Source of the DNA: Bacteroidaceae bacterium
Lineage (GTDB): Bacteria > Bacteroidota > Bacteroidia > Bacteroidales > Bacteroidaceae
Direction of reading: 5' to 3'
Length of the DNA: 64,000 bases
Assembly (NCBI GenBank): GCA_024398785.1
Contig: JAKSIO010000002.1
Span: 1 to 64,000, forward strand
Within the stretch, counting starts at the first letter, position 1. Each line of letters opens with the position of its first letter. A model generated the notes under the pieces. It was not told the DNA's origin and ran no database searches. It saw only the letters and a program-made list of their open reading frames with translations. Both the position numbers and the translations under genes were made by a program. Shown piece after piece: positions 8,388-17,292 of the stretch.

Positions 8388-11099
8388 TCAATTTCTATTG
8401 CACAGTGGAGCATATTTGCAGAATTTGCACTTGCTAATATCAGAGCATAGTGTAACGTCACCATTGGTGGACAGAATGTTATTTATCAGACTGCGCAAAG
8501 TATCTTCAAAATTGGCAGCGTAATCCGCAAAATCATTGACAATGTACGATTCAGTTTCATTACCCAAAGGATAACACAGCATTGGAGCAAGCTTATATTT
8601 CGGGAAAGCTTTGCTTTGCAGCAAAACCCACGCATAATAGCATACCTGGAATACATTTCCCCACTTATTATTGTCTTTTTTCTGGGAATTTATGTAGTCA
8701 TCCTCGAAAGACTTTGGCATAGCTACTTTACCGCTTGTACCTGTTTTGTAATCAACTATACGTACAATTCCATCTTTAAGGTCAAGACGGTCAATAATGC
8801 CTCCCAACTTAATCTTTACACATGCATCAGGATTCAACGGATCAGGCACTGATATTTCACAATAGTGCTCTGCCTCGCTTTCAAGATAGGTGAAAGGAGC
8901 ATAAGATGCATCTTTTTTAAGCTGGCGCATAACCAGGCGTGTAATCTTGGCTTTCTCAATAAACAGAAGCCCTGTCAGATCTTTATTTTCTTTATTTTCA
9001 AAACAACAATCAATTATGGCCGATGCCACCGTATTATCAAGTTTCTCTGGATTGTTCAATACAGATTGGATACGTTCTTTTTCTATAACATTTTTGCCAC
9101 CGGCTGTAAGATTGCCATATATCAGTTCCATCGACTTGTGGAAGATCTCACCGGACAGCGCAGCATCAATCTCATCATCTTTACGAGCAGGTTCCTTTAT
9201 ATTTTCAATGTATTTGTAGTAGAATTTCAGCGGACATTCCACATAAGTTTTCAACGCTGATGGTGACAATTCTATATTAGAGTACTTTTGGCATAAGTCT
9301 TTAGATATTTGTGAAGTCCGCTTATAGACAGGAACAAATTTTTCGGACAGTTTCAACTCGCTCTGTACAGCAAAATGCTCAATTGTATTGGAAGAATTCA
9401 CCATAAGGTCAAGCAGAAAACGTGAGGGTTGTCCGGATGCTGTTCCGTTTGTATTGCTGTTATACAGAATAGTGACATTTTCGCAGCGCGACAGAAGATG
9501 TTTGAAATTATATTCAGCAATCTTACCGCTATCAATGAAAGTATGCATTCCGAATGCCCTGCGCAAATTGAACGGTATAAAAGAAGGCTTTTCAAAATAA
9601 CCAGGCAGGTTGTCCTCTTCGGCAGACAGTAACAATACATTCTTGAAATCCAGATTCCGGGTTTCAATCATACCCATAACCTGCAAGCCTCTGATAGGAT
9701 CGCCATGGAAAGGCACTGTTGTAGAAAGCAGTGAACGTTGCAGAAGTCTTATCAGTGTAGGAATCTGAATCTTTTCCAGACCGTATTCCGCCTCTTCCAT
9801 AAGTTTATGGAATCGGCTTATGTGCGTATAGAGCCTGTACATAGACTCTGATTCAAGAGCATTTGAGGCCGGAGCAAAAATTTCAATCATATCAAGAAGC
9901 CACTTCAACAGCTGCACAGGATTGGTACAATACTCCCATAACGGCGTCAGTGTCTCCGTACCAGCAGATGCTACTTTTTCCTGAACAAACGGATGCGACC
10001 GCACTTCCATTTCATTCCGTGGTCTGAAAGATTTGTTCTTTTCCACGTAATTTGACTGCAATTCAAGCAACGCATGAACAAAAGAGTACACATTGGTCTG
10101 ACCCAACGGATAACCCATTGTGATGTTGGTATTGAAATTAGCATCGGCAGGCAGAGCATGCAGAACATGCTGCAGCATTTCACTTTTACATAAAACAACT
10201 GCAGTATCAGGAGTATCAATGTTATTCTGCCCGAGTTCCTTGAGCCATGTGTTCACGTAACATGCCTGCGCATAATCACTTACCGTTGAAATGATTTTAA
10301 TTTTTGGCAACGATTCATGCTTGGTATCAAAATCATCAGTATAAACAAGAGCTTCTCTGTTGGTCTTCAGATATTCAAACAGGTACGTTTCCGTTTTATC
10401 CAGTCTGTTGAAACCCACAAATACGTATGTGGTATCATTGTTCACATCAAGAGTTCTGTCTTTCAGATTTTGGATAACCTGACGCTTTATCATTCCAGGA
10501 TATCCCAGTTTACGTTCCTGCAACTGATGTTTGAATTCGGTATAGATTTCAAACAGTTTATTCCAAACGGTTACAAACCTTTTCTTAAGTTGAATTTCCT
10601 GAGTTTCCTGGGTTTCCTGGGTTTCGAAACCGGCAAAAAATGCTTTAAGTGCATTTATCTGCTCCGGGGTCAGAAAACTGTTGTCAGATTGTTCCTTTAT
10701 GGCACCGATATTCTGAAAGAGGTCTTTGGCAGGCACCATCTGACTGTCTATTTCATCAAAATCAGCAAGTAGAATTTCTCCCCATTGCCAGAAACTATCC
10801 AGAGATTCGGTGCTGTCCAATATTTTGGTGTACACCTGGTGCAGCAGGCACACAAGCTGAATATCATCGGCAACATGCAAATCTGTCAACGAATTGAACA
10901 GGTCCTGTATTGTTGAATAATTGGGCGAAAAGAAAGGGGTTTGACAACAACCCGACAATGACATATTAAAAAAACCGGCGGCACGCCTGTTAGGGAATAC
11001 CACCGTTATTTTTGTCAATCCCGCAAAGTCTACTTTTGAATTTTTACGACAGAATTTGCCAAAAAGATCCTTTGCAACAGTATCAAGGAAACTTTGCAT
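8388..11099 (-). CDS. AddB/RecB-like PD-(D/E)XK nuclease with Fe-S cysteines
   Basis: 903-aa protein resembling the AddB subunit of AddAB-type helicase-nucleases for double-strand-break repair. The N-terminal two thirds are helicase-like but show no Walker A motif. The C-terminal nuclease begins at about 650 (ELSPSALKTYVECPLKFYYKY), with catalytic GGIIDRLDL and VRIVDYKTG, and ends KCKFCKYAPLC. The early Cys plus these three match the AddB 4Fe-4S arrangement. The partner AddA/UvrD-type helicase is not adjacent; the nearest upstream gene is an unrelated SGNH hydrolase 18 bp away. A small in-frame ETQ repeat at about residues 158-168 is encoded by a 9-bp tandem repeat (10596-10627). Partner and exact role are inferred. 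Confidence 0.75.
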   Translation of the reverse strand: MQSFLDTVAKDLFGKFCRKNSKVDFAGLTKITVVFPNRRAAGFFNMSLSGCCQTPFFSPNYSTIQDLFNSLTDLHVADDIQLVCLLHQVYTKILDSTESLDSFWQWGEILLADFDEIDSQMVPAKDLFQNIGAIKEQSDNSFLTPEQINALKAFFAGFETQETQETQEIQLKKRFVTVWNKLFEIYTEFKHQLQERKLGYPGMIKRQVIQNLKDRTLDVNNDTTYVFVGFNRLDKTETYLFEYLKTNREALVYTDDFDTKHESLPKIKIISTVSDYAQACYVNTWLKELGQNNIDTPDTAVVLCKSEMLQHVLHALPADANFNTNITMGYPLGQTNVYSFVHALLELQSNYVEKNKSFRPRNEMEVRSHPFVQEKVASAGTETLTPLWEYCTNPVQLLKWLLDMIEIFAPASNALESESMYRLYTHISRFHKLMEEAEYGLEKIQIPTLIRLLQRSLLSTTVPFHGDPIRGLQVMGMIETRNLDFKNVLLLSAEEDNLPGYFEKPSFIPFNLRRAFGMHTFIDSGKIAEYNFKHLLSRCENVTILYNSNTNGTASGQPSRFLLDLMVNSSNTIEHFAVQSELKLSEKFVPVYKRTSQISKDLCQKYSNIELSPSALKTYVECPLKFYYKYIENIKEPARKDDEIDAALSGEIFHKSMELIYGNLTAGGKNVIEKERIQSVLNNPEKLDNTVASAIIDCCFENKENKDLTGLLFIEKAKITRLVMRQLKKDASYAPFTYLESEAEHYCEISVPDPLNPDACVKIKLGGIIDRLDLKDGIVRIVDYKTGTSGKVAMPKSFEDDYINSQKKDNNKWGNVFQVCYYAWVLLQSKAFPKYKLAPMLCYPLGNETESYIVNDFADYAANFEDTLRSLINNILSTNGDVTLCSDISKCKFCKYAPLCNRN
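10596..10627. repeat. 9-bp tandem repeat inside the AddB-like gene
   Basis: About three copies of a TTTCCTGGG-like 9-mer encode Glu-Thr-Gln repeats on the minus strand. The copy number could change by slippage without breaking the frame. Confidence 0.7.
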
Positions 11100-11117
11100 A
11101 AAGCAATACCAAAAAGA

Positions 11118-11792
11118 TTACTTCTGACGCTTCACGAACTTTGCCACCTGGTTGGCAATCTGCTCCATACCCTCAATTGTAGGATGATCTGCCTCTTTGT
11201 CTATGTTTTTGAGTTCAACAACAGGAACAGAGCATTTTTTGCATATTGTCTTTACAGATTCATCAATTTCGCTCTTGAGATTGTCGTTCAGAATGAAATA
11301 TATCTTTGCGTTGGTGTACGTCTTCTTGAGACTGCTGAACAGATAAGCCAAAGCAGGACGGAATTTGAACAGGTCAGACTTGGACCAGTCGGAATATACG
11401 TAGTCTCCAAGAGGAGAATTTGCCCAGGCGTCGTTTGTGCCGCCAAGAATGAAAATAACATCCGGATTGCCAAGCAGAGCCACACGGTTAACGAATGACT
11501 GGTTTGAGAAATCCTGTCCGCCATAACCGGTATTGCATATTGTGGAACCGGAATATGCGTTGATGTCACCGATTTCATATTTCAATTTGTTTGCAAGCAA
11601 TGACCACCACATCTGGCTGGTTTCCTGAACTCCGGTTGTGCTATAGAAAACCGGATAATAACGTGCATATCCACGCGGAATTACATCGCCATGAGCGGAA
11701 TAAGAATCACCCATAACAGCCATAACAGGATTTTTTGCCATTGCTCCCATAGTCAAGAGCATCATACTCAAGAATAAAAATACTTTCTTCAT
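11118..11792 (-). CDS. Secreted SGNH/GDSL hydrolase
   Basis: Predicted exported esterase or lipase-like enzyme of 224 aa, with a signal peptide (residues 1-19, ending AMA). SGNH blocks are present: block I MGDSYS with nucleophile Ser30, block II Gly near SGSTICNTG, block III GGTND at 117-121, and block V Asp202-His203 in EADHPT. Such enzymes remove acetyl or acyl groups from polysaccharides or lipids; the substrate is not evident. It has its own TATATTTG promoter (11819-11826). The AddB-like gene follows 18 bp downstream, so read-through is possible although the functions look unrelated. Confidence 0.85.
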   Translation of the reverse strand: MKKVFLFLSMMLLTMGAMAKNPVMAVMGDSYSAHGDVIPRGYARYYPVFYSTTGVQETSQMWWSLLANKLKYEIGDINAYSGSTICNTGYGGQDFSNQSFVNRVALLGNPDVIFILGGTNDAWANSPLGDYVYSDWSKSDLFKFRPALAYLFSSLKKTYTNAKIYFILNDNLKSEIDESVKTICKKCSVPVVELKNIDKEADHPTIEGMEQIANQVAKFVKRQK

Positions 11793-11818
11793 TGCTAATT
11801 AGTTGCTATTTTCGCACG

Positions 11819-11826
11819 CAAATATA
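11819..11826 (-). promoter_or_regulatory. -7 box of the SGNH hydrolase gene
   Basis: TATATTTG on the minus strand, 26 nt before the ATG, with a TTTG about 22 nt upstream. This is a near-consensus Bacteroides promoter, placed between the esterase terminator (11854-11887) and the gene. Confidence 0.55.
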
Positions 11827-11853
11827 TATTTTTAGCATTAAAAATGCAAAAAA

Positions 11854-11887
11854 AATGGGAGCACAGTGCAAAAACCGCGCTCCCATT
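11854..11887 (-). terminator. Intrinsic terminator of the carboxylesterase gene
   Basis: On the minus strand AATGGGAGC (11887-11879), a 16-nt loop, then GCTCCCATT (11862-11854) is followed by a T-run. The 9-bp perfect stem lies 23 bp after the esterase stop. Confidence 0.85.
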
Positions 11888-11910
11888 AACTATTTTAAAG
11901 GATTATTCAA

Positions 11911-13482
11911 TTACATTGGGAAACCGAATCCGCCACCTTGAGCAACCTCAGGTTCTCCAAGGAAGCTAGCCTCCTGGTCAGCTTCGTTCAGTTTGAATAC
12001 CATAAAGTTAGGTTCTTCTTTTGTGCAAGGTTTCCACTCACCGCCGTTTGCGCCGTTAGGATCTGAATACTTTGCAAAGTTTGTCCAAGCTGTAAGCATT
12101 TTCTCTGAAAGATCCCAGTCGCCCTGTGTCCAAGGTCTCCAGCAGTGCTGCAGAGACTTGAATACAAACCAAAGATCTGAAGAGTGGAATGCTCCCTTCA
12201 GGCGCTGTGTAACCTCAGGATGTGAACCGTCATCAGGAAGAGGACGTGCAAATTCATATGCCCATGCCTTGCTTCCGTTCTTTGACATTTCCTGACGGTT
12301 CTGGCAGAATGCAGCAATACCTGCAGACATATTGCCCATATCGTTGAGAGTATAACCTACCATGTAAGGAACATCGGCAAGAGTTCCGTCAAGAGCAGCC
12401 TCATCAAAGCTTTCCATTGATACATAACCGTCAACTATAGGCATACCTGTAATACTGCCAAAGTTACCTGTAGCATTGTTATAGATAGTACCAACAGTAT
12501 GCATTGTTTCAGTATCGGCAGCACGCATCTTTGCAAGTGTGTTGTAACCGGCCCAATCCATAACGACTTTAGTATTGAATTCTGCCTGCTGGAGAGCGTT
12601 CAGACCCTCTGGAGCCTTTGGAGCCTTGTAAGCGGCAAGTTTCTTTTCGTTGCTGTTACCGCCAAAATTACCAAAGCTGAAGCCGCGCATACCGCCGCGA
12701 CCCATAGCTGCACCACCCTGCTGCGGGATAGTAAGACCGCCTGCACTCATGATAACAGCCTTGTGGAACAGACCACGGGCAAGAGGAGACTCACAAATAG
12801 TACGTACAGAACCACCACCTGCACTCTGACCGAATATCATTACGTTGTCAGGATCACCACCGAACTGGGCAATATTTTTCTTTACCCATTTCAAAGATTC
12901 AATCTGATCAAGAATACCGTAGTTACCAGATACGCCGTTAGGACTTTCTGCTGAAAGTTCCGGGTGTGTAAGGAAACCGAATACGCCGAGACGGTAGTTG
13001 ATAGTTACAAGAACTACGTCTTTTGCCCCCCACTCCTGACCGTCAAATTCAGGTTCTGTACCGAAACCTTCACGATATCCGCCACCATGAATCCATACAG
13101 CAACAGGAAGTTTTGCATCAGGATTGCCTGAAGCCTTTGTCCAAACATTCAGATAAAGACAATCTTCTGAGAAAGGAGCTTCGTCACCGTAACCCCACTC
13201 TGTATAGTAACCGCCTTTGTACTGGATATGCTGGTAGCTCGGATTGGCAAAACGGTCACAAACCTTTACGCCTTCCCACGGTTCAACCGGCTGTGGAGCC
13301 TTCCAACGCAGATCCTTGATAGGAGCAGCTGCATAAGGAATACCTTTGTAAACAATAACGCCTTTCTTCTGGGTAGGAACACCCTGAACCTGTCCGCCCT
13401 CAATAGTCAGAACGGGACACTGCTGCTGACAACTTGCCAATGCAAATACCATAGCAGCCACAAATGACAACTTTTTAAACAT
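11911..13482 (-). CDS. Type B carboxylesterase lipoprotein
   Basis: 523-aa alpha/beta-hydrolase of the COesterase family (carboxylesterase type B), which hydrolyses carboxylic esters. The lipobox LASC (Cys18) suggests membrane anchoring. Family motifs are SEDCLYLNVW (about 105-114), the oxyanion HGGGY (132-136) and the nucleophile elbow FGQSAGGG with Ser220. A late GAFHSSDLWFVF segment probably carries the catalytic His. A glycine-rich insert follows the nucleophile at about 245-270 (GGAAMGRGGMRGFSFGNFGG), an unusual low-complexity loop repeated in character near the C terminus (AQGGGFGF). The gene is flanked by an intrinsic terminator and an inverted repeat, so it is probably single. The physiological ester is unknown. 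Confidence 0.87.
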   Translation of the reverse strand: MFKKLSFVAAMVFALASCQQQCPVLTIEGGQVQGVPTQKKGVIVYKGIPYAAAPIKDLRWKAPQPVEPWEGVKVCDRFANPSYQHIQYKGGYYTEWGYGDEAPFSEDCLYLNVWTKASGNPDAKLPVAVWIHGGGYREGFGTEPEFDGQEWGAKDVVLVTINYRLGVFGFLTHPELSAESPNGVSGNYGILDQIESLKWVKKNIAQFGGDPDNVMIFGQSAGGGSVRTICESPLARGLFHKAVIMSAGGLTIPQQGGAAMGRGGMRGFSFGNFGGNSNEKKLAAYKAPKAPEGLNALQQAEFNTKVVMDWAGYNTLAKMRAADTETMHTVGTIYNNATGNFGSITGMPIVDGYVSMESFDEAALDGTLADVPYMVGYTLNDMGNMSAGIAAFCQNRQEMSKNGSKAWAYEFARPLPDDGSHPEVTQRLKGAFHSSDLWFVFKSLQHCWRPWTQGDWDLSEKMLTAWTNFAKYSDPNGANGGEWKPCTKEEPNFMVFKLNEADQEASFLGEPEVAQGGGFGFPM

Positions 13483-13511
13483 ATCTTTTATTTATTAAAA
13501 TGTGATAACTT

Positions 13512-13540
13512 TTGCGTACTTTGGTAAACAAAGTGCGTAA
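13512..13540. repeat. Imperfect inverted repeat between uvrA and the esterase gene
   Basis: TTGCGTACTTTG (13512-13523) and CAAAGTGCGTAA (13529-13540) pair over 12 positions with two mismatches (G-U in RNA on one strand) around a 5-nt loop. It lies 22 bp after the uvrA stop and 30 bp before the esterase ATG, so it could be a uvrA transcription end or an operator. No U-tract follows. Confidence 0.5.
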
Positions 13541-13562
13541 AATTATAAAAGAATGTTTATAA

Positions 13563-16451
13563 TCACAAATTTTTGAAGCGATTTAATTCTTCTTTCAGGA
13601 ATGGAGCGGTAAATCCGATGCCACTGTCGGCAACCTGTTCAGGAGTTCCGGCCACAACCACGGTTCCGCCGGCGTTACCTCCTTCAGGTCCCATATCTAT
13701 AATCCAGTCGGCAACCTTTATTACGTCCATATTGTGTTCAATAACTATTACAGTATTGCCGCGGTCAACCAGCTGCTGCAAGACTTTGAGCAATACGTTG
13801 ATATCTTCAAAATGAAGACCTGTGGTAGGTTCGTCAAGAATATATATTGTTTTTCCGGTGTCTTTCTTTGAAAGTTCGGTTGCAAGTTTTACGCGCTGGC
13901 TTTCACCACCTGAGATAGTTGTTGAAGACTGTCCTAACTTAAGATAGCCCAAACCAACATTCTGCAGTGTTGTCAGTTTATGCATTATTGCAGGTATTGC
14001 GGTAAAGAATTCTGCAGCCTGATTTATTGTCATATCAAGCACATCGGCAATTGACTTTCCTTTGTATTTGACCTCGAGCGTTTCGCTGTTGTAACGGGCA
14101 CCTTGGCACACATGACACGGAACCATGACATCGGGCATAAAACGCAATTCAATATTCTTATAACCGTTTCCGTTGCACTCCGGACAGCGGCCAGCCGCCA
14201 TGTTGAAAGAAAAACGGCCCGATTTGTAACCGCGAATCTGGGATTCCGGCAAAGAGGCGAAAAGATTTCTGATGTCGGTGAACAAGCCGGTATATGTAGC
14301 CGGATTGGAACGCGGCGAACGGCCTATCGGAGTCTGGTCAACACACACAACCTTGTCAACAAGTTCAATTCCTTCTACGCTGTCGTAAGGCAGCGCAACT
14401 TGCAGGGAATTATAGAATTTCTGTGAAAGCAAAGGCTGCAGAGTGTCATTTACAAGCGTAGATTTTCCGCTTCCAGACACACCAGTAACACAGACAAACA
14501 AACCTAACGGAAACGCTACGTCAACATTTTTAAGATTGTTGCCGCGGCAGCCGTGCAGAGTTAAAAACTGGCCGCTGCCTTTTCTGCGTTCAACGGGAAT
14601 TTCAATCTGTTTTGTGCCTGCAATATATTGTGTGGTAAGCGTTTCTGTTTGCAGCATTCCTTCAGGTGTACCCTGATAGACAACATTTCCTCCGCGGCGG
14701 CCGGCAAACGGGCCAAGATCTATAATCCAGTCTGCGGCAAGCATCATATCGCGGTCGTGTTCAACAACCAGAACAGTGTTTCCGCTGTCACGCAGCTGTT
14801 TCAGAGAATTGATAAGTTTCACATTGTCACGCTGATGCAGACCAATACTGGGCTCATCAAGTATATACAGGACATTTACCAGTTTGGAGCCTATCTGGGT
14901 TGTCAGACGTATGCGCTGGCTTTCGCCGCCCGACAGTGAGTCTGAACTGCGTGATATTGACAGATAGTCAAGGCCCACATCAAGCATAAACTTGAGACGT
15001 GTACGGATTTCCTTCAGGATTTCCGCAGCAATAATGCGTTGCTGTTCATCAAGACGTTCTTCTACCGTATTGCACCAGCTGTACAATGTTTTAATATCCA
15101 TCGATGCCAACTGATGTATGTTATAGCCGTCAATTCTGAAATGCAGAGACTCTCTGTTGAGTCTTGCGCCACCACATTCCGGGCAAGTTGCGAATACGGC
15201 AAACTGGTTTATCCATTTCTGCTCTGCAGCAGTGATTTCAGGCTGTTGCTGCAAGGCACGTACATATTCGGAAAGACCGTCAAAATCAACAAATGCTGAA
15301 TCTTCCTGACTTTTAAGACCTGTGAGCTGAACTTTTATACGTTCGGAAGAACCGTTCATAAGTTCATCAAGAAATTCATCAGGAAGCTGGTTTACAGGAG
15401 TGTCTATTGAATATCCGTATTTCAGCAGCAATCCCTCTATCTGTCTGAAAATTATAGTGTTTCTATATTCACCCAAAGGCGCAATTGCTCCTTTCGCTAT
15501 TGAAAGGTTACGGTTTGGTATAACCTTGTCGATGTCAACCATTGAAACCTGTCCCAGTCCCTTGCATTTTGGGCAACACCCCATGGGAGAGTTGAAAGAA
15601 AAATTATGCGGAGCCGGATTTTTATACGAAATACCGCTGTCAACACACATCAGGTTCTTGCTGTAATGTGACAATACACCTTTACTGTAATCAATGGGGC
15701 CAAGGGCGCTTGTATTCTCAAAAGAAAGCAGGGAAACTACACCGTCGCCCATTTTCAAAGCCAGGTCAATTCCGTCCGACAACCGTTTCAGGCAACGTTC
15801 TTCCACAATCAGTTTTTCAACAACAACCTCTATGGTATGGTTCTTGTAGCGGTCCAGCTTCATACCTACCTTAACTTCCTGCATGACGCCGTCAACACGC
15901 ACGTTCAGATACCCCTTACGACGCACCATTTCAAACAGTTCGCGGTAATGTCCCTTGCGGTTACGCACCATGGGAGCCATCACAAATACACGATGTCCGG
16001 TATGTTCCTTAAATATGCTGTCAATAATCTGCTGACGCGAATAGCGTACCATGGGTTTGCCGGTCACATAGGAGTATGCGGTGCCCACACGGGCGAACAG
16101 CAGACGCAGATAGTCATAGATCTGTGTAGAGGTTCCTACGGTTGAACGCGGATTGCGGCTGGTGGTTTTCTGTTCAATGGATACAACAGGATTAAGACCG
16201 GTTATGGAATCCACTTCGGGACGATGCATAACTCCGATAAAGTTACGGGCATATTGGGAAAACGTCTCGATATAACGGCGCTGCCCCTCGGCATACACTG
16301 TATCAAAAGCCAGAGAGGACTTACCGCTACCGCTCAAACCTGTAACAACGGTAAGAGAATTATGCGGTATTTCAACGTTTATGTTTTTGAGATTGTTCTC
16401 ACGGGCTCCCGTAACAACTACGCTACCCTTTTTGTTAGTAATGTCATCCAT
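13563..16451 (-). CDS. uvrA: Excinuclease ABC subunit A
   Basis: Damage-recognition ATPase of nucleotide excision repair; it loads UvrB at lesions. It has 962 aa. The first Walker A is GLSGSGKS at 38-45, the second GVSGSGKST in the C-terminal half. Signature motifs are [15 protein letters not shown] and [15 protein letters not shown]. Zinc-binding cysteine pairs are [17 protein letters not shown] in the first half and [17 protein letters not shown] in the second. The N-terminal text ([16 protein letters not shown]) is of one of the two UvrA types I recall in Bacteroidota, so a second copy elsewhere is likely. It lies 9 bp after a CHU_C-domain gene and probably shares its promoter. uvrB is in the same window on the other strand. 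Confidence 0.95.
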   Translation of the reverse strand: MDDITNKKGSVVVTGARENNLKNINVEIPHNSLTVVTGLSGSGKSSLAFDTVYAEGQRRYIETFSQYARNFIGVMHRPEVDSITGLNPVVSIEQKTTSRNPRSTVGTSTQIYDYLRLLFARVGTAYSYVTGKPMVRYSRQQIIDSIFKEHTGHRVFVMAPMVRNRKGHYRELFEMVRRKGYLNVRVDGVMQEVKVGMKLDRYKNHTIEVVVEKLIVEERCLKRLSDGIDLALKMGDGVVSLLSFENTSALGPIDYSKGVLSHYSKNLMCVDSGISYKNPAPHNFSFNSPMGCCPKCKGLGQVSMVDIDKVIPNRNLSIAKGAIAPLGEYRNTIIFRQIEGLLLKYGYSIDTPVNQLPDEFLDELMNGSSERIKVQLTGLKSQEDSAFVDFDGLSEYVRALQQQPEITAAEQKWINQFAVFATCPECGGARLNRESLHFRIDGYNIHQLASMDIKTLYSWCNTVEERLDEQQRIIAAEILKEIRTRLKFMLDVGLDYLSISRSSDSLSGGESQRIRLTTQIGSKLVNVLYILDEPSIGLHQRDNVKLINSLKQLRDSGNTVLVVEHDRDMMLAADWIIDLGPFAGRRGGNVVYQGTPEGMLQTETLTTQYIAGTKQIEIPVERRKGSGQFLTLHGCRGNNLKNVDVAFPLGLFVCVTGVSGSGKSTLVNDTLQPLLSQKFYNSLQVALPYDSVEGIELVDKVVCVDQTPIGRSPRSNPATYTGLFTDIRNLFASLPESQIRGYKSGRFSFNMAAGRCPECNGNGYKNIELRFMPDVMVPCHVCQGARYNSETLEVKYKGKSIADVLDMTINQAAEFFTAIPAIMHKLTTLQNVGLGYLKLGQSSTTISGGESQRVKLATELSKKDTGKTIYILDEPTTGLHFEDINVLLKVLQQLVDRGNTVIVIEHNMDVIKVADWIIDMGPEGGNAGGTVVVAGTPEQVADSGIGFTAPFLKEELNRFKNL

Positions 16452-16460
16452 ATAATAATA

Positions 16461-17213
16461 TCACTGCACTGCAACACCCGTCAAAAGGTTGATGTCACTC
16501 TTGCGGTTATATCTGTAACCGCCCGCACCTATAGCTTTCACGTTTATGTAATACACTCCGTCAGGAGCAGTTCTGCCACCTATTGTTCCGTCCCAGCACT
16601 CAAAATAGCCTCCGTCCGAGTCTTCTTTATAAGGCATATCCTGTTCCGTTCCCGATTTGATCTGACGGCCGTACCGGTCAAATATTGCAACCTGGATTGA
16701 AACTATGGATTTTGCCTTTATCAGGAAAATATCGTTGTATCCGTCACCGTTAGGTGAAAAGGCATTGGGCACATGCAGAGATGAATTGTCTATGGTAAAG
16801 ACCATATTCTCCACATCCGCACCCGGTTCGGTATCTATCTGTCCGGAACCGCTGTAGGTGTACGAAAAAGATACCGTAAAACTGCCGTAATCTGTAAATT
16901 CAAATTCCGTATCGGGATTTTTTCTGACAAGGTATGTTTCCGAACTGCCGGATCCGCTTTTATCGGAATATGAACGCATAACTTTCCACTCAGGGAACAC
17001 GGAAACGCCGTCAGGATTGCTGATATTTGAACAAAACTCAACACTGAGCGGAGCCTGATACGGTTGCACTCCAGTCTCTCCGGCACGCAACGTATCCTGA
17101 TTGCCGGATGGATCTGTCAGTACCAGAAATGGCGCTGCAACAGGTTGGGCAAAACAGGCACACGCAAACAGTATGCCGTATGCAAACAAACTTCTTTTCA
17201 GGAATCTAACCAT
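16461..17213 (-). CDS. Secreted protein with CHU_C (T9SS type B) sorting domain
   Basis: 250-aa exported protein. Signal peptide residues are about 1-22. The middle (about 25-145) is beta-rich and not recognised, possibly an Ig/PKD-like domain. Residues about 150-245 form the gliding-motility-associated C-terminal (CHU_C) domain: VPNAFSPNGDGYNDIF, IFDRYGRQI, WDGTIGGRTAPDGVYYI. This domain directs export through the type IX secretion system. No catalytic module is present, so the protein is mostly sorting domain and may be a structural or adaptor component rather than an enzyme. It is transcribed just ahead of uvrA (9-bp gap), an unexpected pairing. T9SS presence is inferred; no por/gld genes lie in the window. 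Confidence 0.8.
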   Translation of the reverse strand: MVRFLKRSLFAYGILFACACFAQPVAAPFLVLTDPSGNQDTLRAGETGVQPYQAPLSVEFCSNISNPDGVSVFPEWKVMRSYSDKSGSGSSETYLVRKNPDTEFEFTDYGSFTVSFSYTYSGSGQIDTEPGADVENMVFTIDNSSLHVPNAFSPNGDGYNDIFLIKAKSIVSIQVAIFDRYGRQIKSGTEQDMPYKEDSDGGYFECWDGTIGGRTAPDGVYYINVKAIGAGGYRYNRKSDINLLTGVAVQ

Positions 17214-17244
17214 TTCAGTTGCTCAATATAGATTAAATAGGGTA

Positions 17245-17272
17245 CAAATTTACAAATAATTATGTACTTTTG
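17245..17272. promoter_or_regulatory. Divergent promoters of the CHU_C-uvrA and LysM units
   Basis: Minus-strand -7 TAAATTTG at 17252-17245 with TTGC about 21 nt upstream serves the CHU_C-uvrA unit. Plus-strand -7 TACTTTTG at 17265-17272, 20 nt before the ATG at 17293, serves the LysM gene. The two boxes are 12 bp apart, back to back. Confidence 0.6.
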
Positions 17273-17292
17273 CGCAATAAATATAATATAGA

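Noticed and set aside
13483..13562. Small RNA gene
   Set aside because: Only an imperfect hairpin and no -7 box are visible in this 80-bp gap.
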